Shown one piece after another: positions 1 through 5,218 of a stretch of DNA of 7,481 nucleotides; the first letter of the stretch is position 1; each line of letters begins with the position of its first letter. The notes under the pieces were generated by a model that was given only the letters and a program-made list of their open reading frames with translations, had not been told where the DNA came from and ran no database searches. Source of the DNA: Pseudomonas sp. (GTDB lineage Bacteria > Pseudomonadota > Gammaproteobacteria > Pseudomonadales > Pseudomonadaceae); assembly GCA_026398835.1 (NCBI GenBank), contig JAPLSD010000306.1, forward strand, positions 1-7,481, written 5' to 3'. A program made the translations under genes and the position numbers.

Positions 1-1368
1 GACCACGTCGGCCATGAACAGCAGTGGAATCAGTACCGCGATCAGCGACAGGGTCAGCGAGATCAGGGTGAAGCCGATCTGCTTGGCGCCCTTGAGTGCC
101 GCCATCATGGGGCTGTCGCCCTCCTCGATGAAGCGCGAAATGTTTTCCAGCATGACGATCGCGTCATCCACCACAAAGCCGGTGGCGATGGTCAGTGCCA
201 TCAACGTCAGGTTGTTGACCGAGAAGCCTGCCAGGTACATCACGCCAAAAGTACCGATCAGCGACAGCGGCACGGCCACCGACGGAATGATGGTCGCGCT
301 GGCACGGCGCAAAAACAGGAAGGTCACCATCACGACCAGGGCAATAGCGATCAGCAGCTCATGTTGCACGTCGGCGACCGAGGCGCGGATGGTCTGGGTG
401 CGGTCGGTCAGCACGGTCACATCGAGGCCGGCCGGCAGGTTATCGGTGATGCTCGGCAGCAACGCCTTGATCCGGTCAACCACTTCGATCACGTTTGCGC
501 CCGGTTGACGCTGGATGTTCAGCAATACGGCCTGGTTTTCATTGGCCCAGGCAGCCAGACGTTCGTTTTCGGCACCGTCGACGATCTGCGCCACGTCCTT
601 CAGGCGCAGCGGCGCGCCGTTTTTATAGGCGAGGATCAGTTCGGCGTAGTCCTTGGGTGAGGTCAGCTGGTCGTTGGCATCGAGCATCGACACCCGGGTC
701 GGACCGTCGAAGTTGCCCTTGGGCTGGTTGACGTTGGAGGCAGCGATCAGGGTGCGCACGTCTGAAAGATTCAAGCCATTGGCCGCCAGGGCTTCGGGGT
801 TGACCTTGATCCGTACCGCCTGACGCTGACCACCGGCGATGCTGACCATGCCGACGCCGCTGATCTGGGCGATCTTCTGTGCCATGCGGGTATCGACCAA
901 ATCATTGAGCTTGGGCAACAGCATGGTCTTGGAGGTGATGGCCAGGGTCAGCACCGGGGTGTCCGCCGGGTTGACCTTGTTGTACACCGGCGGCGCCGGC
1001 AAGTCCTTGGGCAACAGGTTGGTGGCGGCGTTGATCGCCGCCTGCACCTGCTGCTCGGCGACATCCATATTGATGTCCAGATTGAAACGCAAGGTCAGCA
1101 CCGAAGCGCCGCCAGAGCTGGTCGAGGCCATCTGGGTCAGGCCGGGCATTTGCCCGAACTGACGCTCCAGTGGCGCGGTGACCGCACTGGTCATCACGTC
1201 CGGACTGGCGCCTGGATAGAGCGTCATCACGCGAATGGTCGGGTAATCGACCTGGGGCAATGCCGAAACCGGCAACAGCCGATAGGCGATCAGACCGGCC
1301 AGAATAATGGCCAGCATGCTCAGGGTAGTGGCTACCGGTCGGAGGATGAACAGCCGCGAGATGTTCAT
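1..1368 (-). CDS. muxB: RND multidrug efflux inner-membrane pump, MuxB/MdtB type, N-terminal part (3' truncated by window)
   Basis: This is the inner-membrane, proton-driven transporter of a tripartite RND efflux complex. The minus strand from ATG at 1368 stays open for 456 codons to the window edge; family members are about 1000-1050 residues, so roughly the first 45% is present. The protein starts [20 protein letters not shown], the classic RND N-terminus with TM1 at about residues 12-30. A porter-domain segment [10 protein letters not shown] and PGASPDVM follow at about residues 38-57. The TM4 motif [16 protein letters not shown] carries the paired proton-relay aspartates at about residues 401-402. 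Its start codon overlaps the stop of the upstream adaptor gene as ATGA, so the two are probably translationally coupled. In Pseudomonas the order muxA-muxB-muxC-opmB is known, so a second pump subunit and an outer-membrane channel would be expected to the left. The family is very secure; MuxB rather than another MdtB-like pump is inferred from the residues and from the adjacent MdtA-like adaptor. Confidence 0.94.
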   Translation of the reverse strand, partial: MNISRLFILRPVATTLSMLAIILAGLIAYRLLPVSALPQVDYPTIRVMTLYPGASPDVMTSAVTAPLERQFGQMPGLTQMASTSSGGASVLTLRFNLDINMDVAEQQVQAAINAATNLLPKDLPAPPVYNKVNPADTPVLTLAITSKTMLLPKLNDLVDTRMAQKIAQISGVGMVSIAGGQRQAVRIKVNPEALAANGLNLSDVRTLIAASNVNQPKGNFDGPTRVSMLDANDQLTSPKDYAELILAYKNGAPLRLKDVAQIVDGAENERLAAWANENQAVLLNIQRQPGANVIEVVDRIKALLPSITDNLPAGLDVTVLTDRTQTIRASVADVQHELLIAIALVVMVTFLFLRRASATIIPSVAVPLSLIGTFGVMYLAGFSVNNLTLMALTIATGFVVDDAIVMLENISRFIEEGDSPMMAALKGAKQIGFTLISLTLSLIAVLIPLLFMADVV

Positions 1369-2693
1369 GCGCCGCCCTTTTTCGCCTTGTCGGTGACTAC
1401 CGGTTCAACCGCGGTGTTTGCTGGTTTGCCCTGGTGCTCGGTCGGCGTGGTCGGAGCCTCCAGGCGGTCGTTGACCACTTCCACCTCACTGTCCTCTTTC
1501 AGGCGGTCGGTGCCTTCCAGGACCACACGATCGCCCGGGGCCAGGCCTTCGGTAATAACCGTTACATTGCCGTCGCTGGCGCCGACCTTCAGTGGGTGGA
1601 TCTTGACCTTTTTGTCGCCGTCCAGCGCATAAACGAAGGTGCCGTTATTGCCAAACTGAATCGCCGCCGACGGCGCCAGCACCACATCTTTCAGGGTATC
1701 GGCCAGTAAGCGCACATTGACGAACTGATTGGGGAACAGCGTTTGATCGCGATTCTCGTAGCGCGCCTTGAATTTCAGGGTGCCTGTGGTGATGTCAATC
1801 TGGTTATCCAGACTCTGCAACACACCGGTGGCCTGCAACTTCACGTCGCCACGGTCCCAGGCTTCCACCGGCAATTTGGCGCCGCTGCGATAACGCTCAA
1901 GCACTGTCGTCAGGTTGCTTTCCGGTAAGGTGAACGCCACGCTGATCGGTTGGGTCTGGGTAATGATCACCAGTGCCGTGGTGTCATTGGCTGCCACCAG
2001 GTTGCCGACGTCCAGTTGACGCAAGCCCAGGCGCCCGGCGATGGGTGCGCGAATCTTGGTGAATTCCAGGTTGAGTTTGGCGTCATTGACCGCGGCCTGG
2101 TTGGTCTTGACCGTGCCTTGATATTGGCCCACCAGCGCCGCGGCGGTGTCCAGGGTCTGCTTGGCGATGCTGTCTTCGGCGTACAGACCGCGGTAGCGCT
2201 CCATATCGACCTGGGCGTTTTTCAGTTGCGCCTGATTCTGCAGCAAGGTGCCTTCGGCCTGAAGCAAAGCATTCTGGTACGGACGCGGGTCGATCTCCGC
2301 CAGTAAGTCACCGGCCTTGACCATCTGCCCTTCATCGAACGCGATCCTGACCAGCTCACCGGCCACCCGGCTGCGCACATTGATGGTGTTCAGCGCCGTG
2401 ACCGTGCCCAACGCTTTGTAGTACACCGGGAAATCCCCGCGTGTTGCCGGCGCCACGCGTACCGGAACCGGTCCGGCTGCCCCACCGAAGCCCGGGCGCA
2501 TCATGCCGGACTTGCCGGTATGCCCGCTGGCGGCCTTCTGCCCTGCTGCGTCTTTATGAGCAACGTCAGTTGGCCAGAACTTCCAGCACAGACCCGCGAT
2601 GACCAACAGGACAAGCAGGCCGAACAGCCAGCGACGGGGATTACGGGAAGCGGAGGATTGCATGGAGTGATCAACCATTGGGCGCGTGAGCAT
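1365..2693 (-). CDS. muxA: RND efflux periplasmic adaptor (membrane fusion protein), MuxA/MdtA type
   Basis: This periplasmic adaptor links the RND pump to an outer-membrane channel. From the first ATG it has 442 residues. A basic stretch and one membrane anchor lie at about residues 18-40 ([16 protein letters not shown]). A Gly/Met-rich linker covers about 50-75. The first lipoyl-like half, with [11 protein letters not shown] and [20 protein letters not shown], is at about 104-140. An alpha-hairpin rich in Q, A, N and L spans about 141-210. The second lipoyl half ([11 protein letters not shown]) is at about 213-223. Beta-barrel and membrane-proximal domains follow, and the tail is lysine-rich. 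The start is uncertain: ATGs at 2693, 2678 and 2663 are all in frame and none has a convincing Shine-Dalgarno. MVDHSMQSS at 2678 is a plausible alternative and would not alter the membrane anchor. The stop overlaps the pump start by 4 bases. The length and layout match MdtA/MuxA. Confidence 0.94.
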   Translation of the reverse strand: MLTRPMVDHSMQSSASRNPRRWLFGLLVLLVIAGLCWKFWPTDVAHKDAAGQKAASGHTGKSGMMRPGFGGAAGPVPVRVAPATRGDFPVYYKALGTVTALNTINVRSRVAGELVRIAFDEGQMVKAGDLLAEIDPRPYQNALLQAEGTLLQNQAQLKNAQVDMERYRGLYAEDSIAKQTLDTAAALVGQYQGTVKTNQAAVNDAKLNLEFTKIRAPIAGRLGLRQLDVGNLVAANDTTALVIITQTQPISVAFTLPESNLTTVLERYRSGAKLPVEAWDRGDVKLQATGVLQSLDNQIDITTGTLKFKARYENRDQTLFPNQFVNVRLLADTLKDVVLAPSAAIQFGNNGTFVYALDGDKKVKIHPLKVGASDGNVTVITEGLAPGDRVVLEGTDRLKEDSEVEVVNDRLEAPTTPTEHQGKPANTAVEPVVTDKAKKGGA

Positions 2694-2765
2694 CTTCTAC
2701 GGAAGACTGAAAGATAAGCACTGGCGGGGATTTAGCAAAGCGCCTTTACCGGCAATTTACCTTGG

Positions 2766-2775
2766 GTTACGTAAC
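2766..2775. promoter_or_regulatory. 10-base palindrome upstream of muxA
   Basis: GTTACGTAAC is a perfect palindrome lying about 75 bases upstream of the first muxA start codon, in the spacer between muxA and the tpx terminator. It could be a dimeric repressor or activator site for the efflux operon. No regulator gene is in view and a single short palindrome can arise by chance. A loose -10-like TTATCT (minus strand, about 2711-2716) lies between it and the gene. Confidence 0.25.
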
Positions 2776-2802
2776 TGGATGTTTGGGTAAGGCACTGAAG
2801 CG

Positions 2803-2836
2803 CAAATAAAAACGGCCTGGACAGGGCCAGGCCGTT
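2803..2836 (-). terminator. Intrinsic terminator downstream of tpx
   Basis: AACGGCCTGG (2811-2820) and CCAGGCCGTT (2827-2836) form a perfect 10-bp GC-rich stem around a 6-base loop. Read on the minus strand, the stem is followed by TTTTTATTTG, a proper U-tract. It begins 17 bases past the tpx stop codon. The plus-strand side has no U-run, so it acts in the minus direction only and separates tpx from the mux operon downstream. Confidence 0.93.
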
Positions 2837-2853
2837 AACAACGGTAAAACCTG

Positions 2854-3354
2854 TTACTTCAAAACGGCCAACGCAGCTTCGTAGTCAGGCTCTTCAGCGA
2901 TTTCTTTAACCAGTTCGCTGTGCAGCACAGTGTCGTTTTCGTCGAGGACAACAACGGCACGGGCAGTCAGGCCTTTGAGTGGACCGTCAGCAATGGCCAC
3001 ACCGTAGTTCTCGATGAACTCGGCGCCACGCAGGGTGGACAGGTTCTGGACGTTTTCCAGACCTTCGGCGCCGCAGAAGCGTGCCTGGGCGAACGGCAGG
3101 TCAGCCGAGATGCACAACACAACGGTGTTGGCCACGTCGTTGGCCTGGGCGTTGAACTTGCGCACGGAAGTGGCGCAAGTCGGGGTGTCGATGCTTGGGA
3201 AAATGTTCAGCACTTTGCGCTTGCCGGCAAAGCTGGCCAGGGTAACGTCGGACAGATTGCCAGCCACCAGAGAGAAGGCTGGGGCCTTGGAACCGGCTTG
3301 TGGCAGTTGGCCGTTGACTTGAACCGGGTTGCCTTTAAGAGTGACTTGAGCCAT
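2854..3354 (-). CDS. tpx: Thiol peroxidase Tpx (atypical 2-Cys peroxiredoxin)
   Basis: Tpx reduces hydrogen peroxide and organic hydroperoxides using thioredoxin as electron donor. The 166-residue protein has the usual length and all family hallmarks. The peroxidatic motif [15 protein letters not shown] holds Cys60, with Thr57 before it. The resolving cysteine is Cys94 in [11 protein letters not shown], matching the E. coli Cys61/Cys95 pair. The active-site arginine is Arg132 in [14 protein letters not shown]. The N-terminus [12 protein letters not shown] is also typical. The start is fixed by AAGGA at about 3364-3368 (minus strand), 8 bases before ATG. The gene appears monocistronic, with its own terminator just downstream. 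No OxyR site was recognised by eye. Identity is nearly certain. Confidence 0.97.
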   Translation of the reverse strand: MAQVTLKGNPVQVNGQLPQAGSKAPAFSLVAGNLSDVTLASFAGKRKVLNIFPSIDTPTCATSVRKFNAQANDVANTVVLCISADLPFAQARFCGAEGLENVQNLSTLRGAEFIENYGVAIADGPLKGLTARAVVVLDENDTVLHSELVKEIAEEPDYEAALAVLK

Positions 3355-3531
3355 GAACGGAGTCCTTTTAAGCAGGGTTTTTGTGAAAAATATTCAGCGT
3401 TTCGCGGAGTCGAAGTTAAACACGAAAGCGCCTTGCAGCCTATCCCGGAATGCTGACAGATCACTGCGCATCCATGACCTGAAGGGTCCTGTTTGCTGCG
3501 TTGAATGACAGACCGATGAACAATGACGCGG

Positions 3532-3897
3532 TCAACCGGCAGGAGCCACCTGTTCCAGGGCTTCATTCACCAATAACTGGCTCAACTCGATCATCTGCTG
3601 AATCGCCAGCGCGATGCTGCGACGCGAGCCTTCTAGCTCAAAGGCTAAATCGCTGGCCATGGCATTGATGCTGGCGAGCGTCTCGCAGGCATTGGCCAAC
3701 AGCGTTTCGGTGTGAAGACCGGGGACGACGGCGAAGATATTGACCGGACGCGCGTCAGCAAGTCTGGATTTGTCCAATGGCGAGGCAAAGTGGTGATCGA
3801 GGGCGCGTTCGGCGGCCTCGTGGAGGTTGGTCGAATCAAGGGATTCGCAAGGTGAAACGTTTTCGGTTTCAGGGGGGTTGGGAGTGACTTTGAACAT
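3532..3897 (-). CDS. DUF6124-like small hypothetical protein, paralog A
   Basis: This 121-residue protein has no known function; it resembles the Pseudomonas DUF6124/DUF3077-like family. It begins MFKVTPNPPETENVSP, a polar, proline-rich start with the K(V/A)TP(N/D)PPET signature. Then come a variable, charged stretch (about 17-50) and a core, VNIFAVVPGLHTETLLANAC, followed by a long helix-prone segment to the C-terminus QVAPAG. There is no signal peptide or membrane helix, so it is probably cytoplasmic. I chose the ATG at 3897 because AGGAG lies 7 bases upstream and the paralog aligns from that residue; the frame is open further upstream, but only through the leader. The last 70 residues differ from paralog B at only four positions. 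It sits directly downstream of the duplicated regulatory region, and its Shine-Dalgarno is predicted to be sequestered by the leader. Confidence 0.85.
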   Translation of the reverse strand: MFKVTPNPPETENVSPCESLDSTNLHEAAERALDHHFASPLDKSRLADARPVNIFAVVPGLHTETLLANACETLASINAMASDLAFELEGSRRSIALAIQQMIELSQLLVNEALEQVAPAG

Positions 3898-4007
3898 GGA
3901 TGAACTCCTATGATTGAGTCCCGCCCAACTCGCTACCACGCGAGATAAGGAGGCGACTGTACACGGGGTGGTAGACCGGTCATAGGAACCCGGCAGGCCG
4001 AAGCCTC
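3898..4007 (-). promoter_or_regulatory. Structured 5' leader A with Shine-Dalgarno sequestration and predicted pseudoknot
   Basis: Elements in minus-strand order: (i) a small hairpin AGGC-TTCG-GCCT (3995-4006) with a UUCG-type tetraloop; (ii) segment 1a TCCTATGA (3980-3987), held in the loop of a possible CCGG/CCGG hairpin; (iii) 2a CTACCAC (3968-3974); (iv) 3a AGTCGCC (3952-3958); (v) 2b GTGGTAG (3933-3939); (vi) 3b, GGCG then ACT (3917-3925); (vii) 1b TCATAGGA (3906-3913), which includes part of the AGGAG ribosome binding site. 1a/1b pair over 8 bp, extendable with G-U pairs. 2a/2b pair over 7 bp. 3a/3b pair over 7 bp with a 2-base bulge. Helices 2 and 3 interleave, so together they predict a pseudoknot that closes off translation initiation. 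Copy B keeps every element with compensating base changes. The structure is read by eye and was not folded computationally. Confidence 0.72.
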
Positions 4008-4038
4008 CCATGCACAGCCGCCACAAAGCAGCCAGCAC

Positions 4039-4060
4039 AAAAAAACGCCCTGCGGCGTTC
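4039..4060 (-). terminator. Intrinsic terminator inside regulatory region A
   Basis: On the minus strand AACGCC (4059-4054), loop GCAG and GGCGTT (4049-4044) form a 6-bp stem followed by seven Ts (4045-4039, partly shared with the stem). It lies 142 bases upstream of the paralog A start codon, between the predicted promoter and the structured leader. It therefore acts as an attenuator that would release an RNA of about 75 bases unless read through. Confidence 0.8.
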
Positions 4061-4114
4061 TGGGTCTATGAAGTATCCGGGCTACCACACCCGATCACTG
4101 ATTTTGCAGCGACC
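4039..4114 (-). ncRNA. Predicted short attenuated RNA A carrying decoy copies of leader segments
   Basis: The span from the predicted transcription start (near 4114) to the U-tract is about 76 bases. It starts with a hairpin whose arms are GGTCGCTG and CAGTGATC around CAAAAT. Next is a hairpin CGGG-TGTGGTAG-CCCG (4093-4078) whose 8-base loop contains GTGGTAG, identical to leader segment 2b. Then comes TCATAG (4071-4066), identical to the core of segment 1b. Both can pair in nested fashion with 2a and 1a of the leader, which would leave the ribosome binding site free. Whether it works in cis on read-through transcripts, in trans as a small RNA, or both, cannot be told from sequence. I recognise no named RNA family. 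The start site is predicted, not measured. Confidence 0.55.
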
Positions 4115-4119
4115 GGCGA

Positions 4120-4148
4120 AGGTTAGCCGCGCACCGTATTCAACGCAA
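4120..4148 (-). promoter_or_regulatory. Sigma70-like promoter A
   Basis: TTGCGT (4148-4143) and TAACCT (4125-4120) are separated by 17 bases on the minus strand. Copy B has TTGCTT and TAATCT with the same 17-base spacing, and the -10 of B is closer to consensus. Conservation of both hexamers and the spacing in an otherwise diverged region supports the call. The predicted start is near 4114. Confidence 0.6.
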
Positions 4149-4227
4149 CCCCGAAAACCTGTCAGAAGAATCCCGCCACACACGTAATCTGCATTAGCCC
4201 ACGATAGTGTGATCAACACAGCACAAA

Positions 4228-4252
4228 TGTAGGAGCTGGCGCAGCCTTCGAT
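4228..4252 (+). repeat. REP-like sequence at the outer end of copy A
   Basis: TGTAGGAGCTGGCGCAGCCT matches the common Pseudomonas REP core (GTAGGAGCTGGCGAAGCCTGCG type) but breaks off after the CCTTCGAT stretch. The same core ends copy B. It is placed just upstream of the duplicated promoter. Confidence 0.65.
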
Positions 4253-4255
4253 GAG

Positions 4256-4290
4256 CCCCCTGTGAAAGCTTAGTGGGCGATAACAGGGGG
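4256..4290. repeat. Inverted repeat in the spacer between the two copies
   Basis: CCCCCTGT (4256-4263) and ACAGGGGG (4283-4290) are perfect 8-base complements with a 19-base loop. No U-tract follows on either strand, so it is not an obvious terminator. The surrounding spacer 4253-4374 holds no credible gene. Confidence 0.5.
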
Positions 4291-4330
4291 CGGCGGGGGT
4301 AGCCATTTCATTATTAGATCTCGGTGTCCT

Positions 4331-4354
4331 GTGTGAGCGTGGCTTGCTCGCGAT
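4331..4354 (+). repeat. REP-like element (GAGCGTGGCTTGCTCGCGA type)
   Basis: The sequence GTGAGCGTGGCTTGCTCGCGA resembles the frequent Pseudomonas repeat TGTGGGAGCGGGCTTGCTCGCGA and can form a GAGC/GCTC hairpin. It lies immediately before copy B of the duplication, so REP sequences border the duplicated unit. The family match is from memory. Confidence 0.6.
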
Positions 4355-4382
4355 ACGCCGAGGCCGCGCTCGACTGACGCGG

Positions 4383-4733
4383 TCAACCTGCCGGAGCGAC
4401 CTGTTCCAGGGCTTCATTCACCAACAACTGGCTCAACTCGATCATCTGCTGAATCGCCAGCGCCACGCTGCGCCGCGAGCCTTCGAGCTCAAAGGCCAAA
4501 TCGCTGGCCATGGCATTGACACTGGCGAGCGTCTCGGAGGCGTTGGCCAAGAGGGTTTCGATGTGAAGACCAGGGACAACGGCGAAGATGTTGACCAGAG
4601 GGGTGTCAGTGAGTCTGGACGTGTAGTCGTGTTCGTTGGCTCGCTGCGCGGCCTCATGGAGTTTGCTGGAATCGAGGGATTCGTAGGGGGAAACGTTTTC
4701 GGTTTCAGGCGGATCGGGGGTGACTTTGATCAT
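4383..4733 (-). CDS. DUF6124-like small hypothetical protein, paralog B
   Basis: This 116-residue paralog of the 3532-3897 protein starts MIKVTPDPPETENVSPYE. It is five residues shorter in the variable charged stretch (about 40-48) and then has the core VNIFAVVPGLHIETLLANAS and the same C-terminal helix-prone segment ending QVAPAG. The nearly invariant last 70 residues suggest a shared binding surface, and the variable middle a specificity or linker region; both are inferences. There is no signal peptide or membrane helix. The ATG at 4733 is supported by AAAGGAG 7 bases upstream and by alignment with paralog A; upstream in-frame codons belong to the leader. The function is unknown. The Shine-Dalgarno is again complementary to an upstream leader segment. 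Confidence 0.85.
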   Translation of the reverse strand: MIKVTPDPPETENVSPYESLDSSKLHEAAQRANEHDYTSRLTDTPLVNIFAVVPGLHIETLLANASETLASVNAMASDLAFELEGSRRSVALAIQQMIELSQLLVNEALEQVAPAG

Positions 4734-4849
4734 GGTGAAGCTCCTTTCGTTGGGGAACCGCCACCGTCTGCCGCCAAGCAGATTTGGGTGGCGGATTGCA
4801 CAAGGTTGGCGGACCGGTACGAAAGGCACCCGGCACCCCCGAAGGGGTC
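4734..4849 (-). promoter_or_regulatory. Structured 5' leader B with Shine-Dalgarno sequestration and predicted pseudoknot
   Basis: The order of elements matches leader A. A hairpin ACCCC-TTCG-GGGGT (4848-4835) comes first. Then follow 1a CCTTTCGT (4819-4826), in the loop of a CCGG/CCGG hairpin; 2a CCGCCAA (4806-4812); 3a CCGCCACC (4787-4794); 2b TTGGCGG (4771-4777); 3b GGTGGCGG (4758-4765); and 1b ACGAAAGG (4743-4750), overlapping the ribosome binding site. Helices of 8, 7 and 8 perfect pairs result, and helices 2 and 3 interleave. Because 2a and 3a share CCGCCA, a nested alternative (2a-3b with 3a-2b, 6 bp each) is also possible here. Copy A is not ambiguous in this way and favours the interleaved form. 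Confidence 0.72.
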
Positions 4850-4884
4850 CTTGCGCAACCCGCCATGACACAAGAATGCGGACG

Positions 4885-4916
4885 AAAAAAAACGCCTGCA
4901 ATCGTGTTGGGGCGCT
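4885..4916 (-). terminator. Weak intrinsic terminator inside regulatory region B
   Basis: On the minus strand AGCGCC (4916-4911) can pair with GGCGTT (4896-4891, one G-U) around a 14-base loop, followed by a run of eight Ts (4892-4885). The position matches terminator A but the hairpin is weaker. The overlapping GGCGC-AACA-GCGCC hairpin (4924-4911) would exclude it and could act as an antiterminator. Confidence 0.55.
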
Positions 4917-4971
4917 GTTGCGCCTTTCGAATATCGGGCCGCCAAGCCCGTTCGCTGATATTGCAGCGACC
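4885..4971 (-). ncRNA. Predicted short attenuated RNA B carrying decoy copies of leader segments
   Basis: This counterpart of short RNA A spans about 87 bases from the predicted start to the U-tract. The first hairpin is TCGCTG-CAATAT-CAGCGA, where the G-U pair of copy A is a G-C pair. The second is CGGG-CTTGGCGG-CCCG (4950-4935), with an 8-base loop showing TTGGCGG, identical to segment 2b of leader B. Downstream, CGAAAGGCGC (4929-4920) pairs with GTGCCTTTCG of leader B over 10 bases with one G-U pair, more than the 8 bp available to the Shine-Dalgarno. It matches leader B but not leader A. Confidence 0.55.
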
Positions 4972-4976
4972 CGCGA

Positions 4977-5005
4977 AGATTAGCCGTCGGCCTGTACCAA
5001 AGCAA
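4977..5005 (-). promoter_or_regulatory. Sigma70-like promoter B
   Basis: TTGCTT (5005-5000), a 17-base spacer and TAATCT (4982-4977) lie on the minus strand, with a predicted start near 4971. The spacing is identical to copy A. Confidence 0.6.
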
Positions 5006-5067
5006 CCCCGTGTTAGAAGAATCCCGCCCCGCATTAGCCCACGATAGTGTGATCAACGCAGCACAAA

Positions 5068-5100
5068 TGTAGGAGCTGGCGCAGCCTGCGATCTTTTGAT
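5068..5100 (+). repeat. REP-like sequence at the outer end of copy B
   Basis: TGTAGGAGCTGGCGCAGCCT, followed by GCGATCTTTTGAT, is a fuller match to the common Pseudomonas REP than the copy A end. It marks the boundary between the duplication and the Rhs gene region. Confidence 0.7.
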
Positions 5101-5136
5101 TTGCAACACCGCCAAAACAGAACCACCCTCCCCAAC

Positions 5137-5152
5137 CTAGCAGTTCTGCTAG
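5137..5152. promoter_or_regulatory. Perfect dyad upstream of the Rhs-core gene
   Basis: CTAGCAG-TT-CTGCTAG is a perfect 7-bp inverted repeat with a 2-base centre, 66 bases before the Rhs start codon. The size and symmetry suit a dimeric transcription factor site. No regulator is in view and there is no clear -35/-10 pair around it. Confidence 0.35.
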
Positions 5153-5218
5153 TAGACAGCCTCTGCACCAACGACGAATCTGAACATCCTGCCTCAAGGA
5201 CCCACAGGAGTTCGTCCC

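Larger units (their letters stand above)
3524..4252 (-). repeat. Tandem duplication, copy A (regulatory region plus DUF6124-like gene)
   Basis: This stretch of about 729 bases is repeated at 4375-5092. The shared ends are TGACGCGGTCAACC (3524-3537 and 4375-4388) and the REP-like GTAGGAGCTGGCGCAGCCT. The offset is 851 bases at one end and 840 at the other, reflecting a 5-codon indel in the gene and several small indels in the leader. Divergence is uneven. The 57-base outer flank (4191-4247 against 5031-5087) differs at one base, the 3' half of the gene is roughly 90% alike, and the leader is much more diverged. Confidence 0.93.
4375..5092 (-). repeat. Tandem duplication, copy B (regulatory region plus DUF6124-like gene)
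   Basis: This is the second copy of the unit described at 3524-4252, in the same orientation. It keeps the full order of REP flank, promoter, short RNA, terminator, structured leader and gene. Copy B has a 15-base in-frame deletion in the variable part of the gene relative to copy A, and a weaker terminator. The direct orientation and the 122-base spacer are what unequal recombination between repeats would leave. Confidence 0.93.

Noticed and set aside
14..508. Plus-strand open frame antisense to muxB
   Set aside because: The minus strand encodes a clear RND pump with conserved motifs; the antisense frame is a by-product of high GC codon bias.
3370..3523. Promoter or small gene between copy A and tpx
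   Set aside because: Only loose -35/-10 resemblances (for example AATATT near 3388-3393 on the minus strand) were seen; nothing is specific enough to list.
3207..3566. Minus-strand reading frame starting MKPWNRWLLPVDR, and its look-alike starting MKPWNRSLRQVDR at 4082-4417
   Set aside because: Both begin inside the 3' end of the two DUF6124-like genes in another frame. They resemble each other only because of the duplication, diverge immediately afterwards, and overlap tpx or the regulatory region.
4075..4150. Possible integron attC-like site (GTTGC...CTAACC with internal stems)
   Set aside because: The core-site spacing and bulged double-stem layout do not fit. There is no integrase nearby and the element sits at a fixed place upstream of each gene, which fits a promoter and RNA better.
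3524..5092. Toxin-antitoxin or retron-like interpretation of the duplicated RNA/protein units
   Set aside because: There is no reverse transcriptase, no hydrophobic toxin peptide and no separate antitoxin gene. The proteins are soluble DUF6124-like, so only the antisense-like RNA logic remains and is reported as such.
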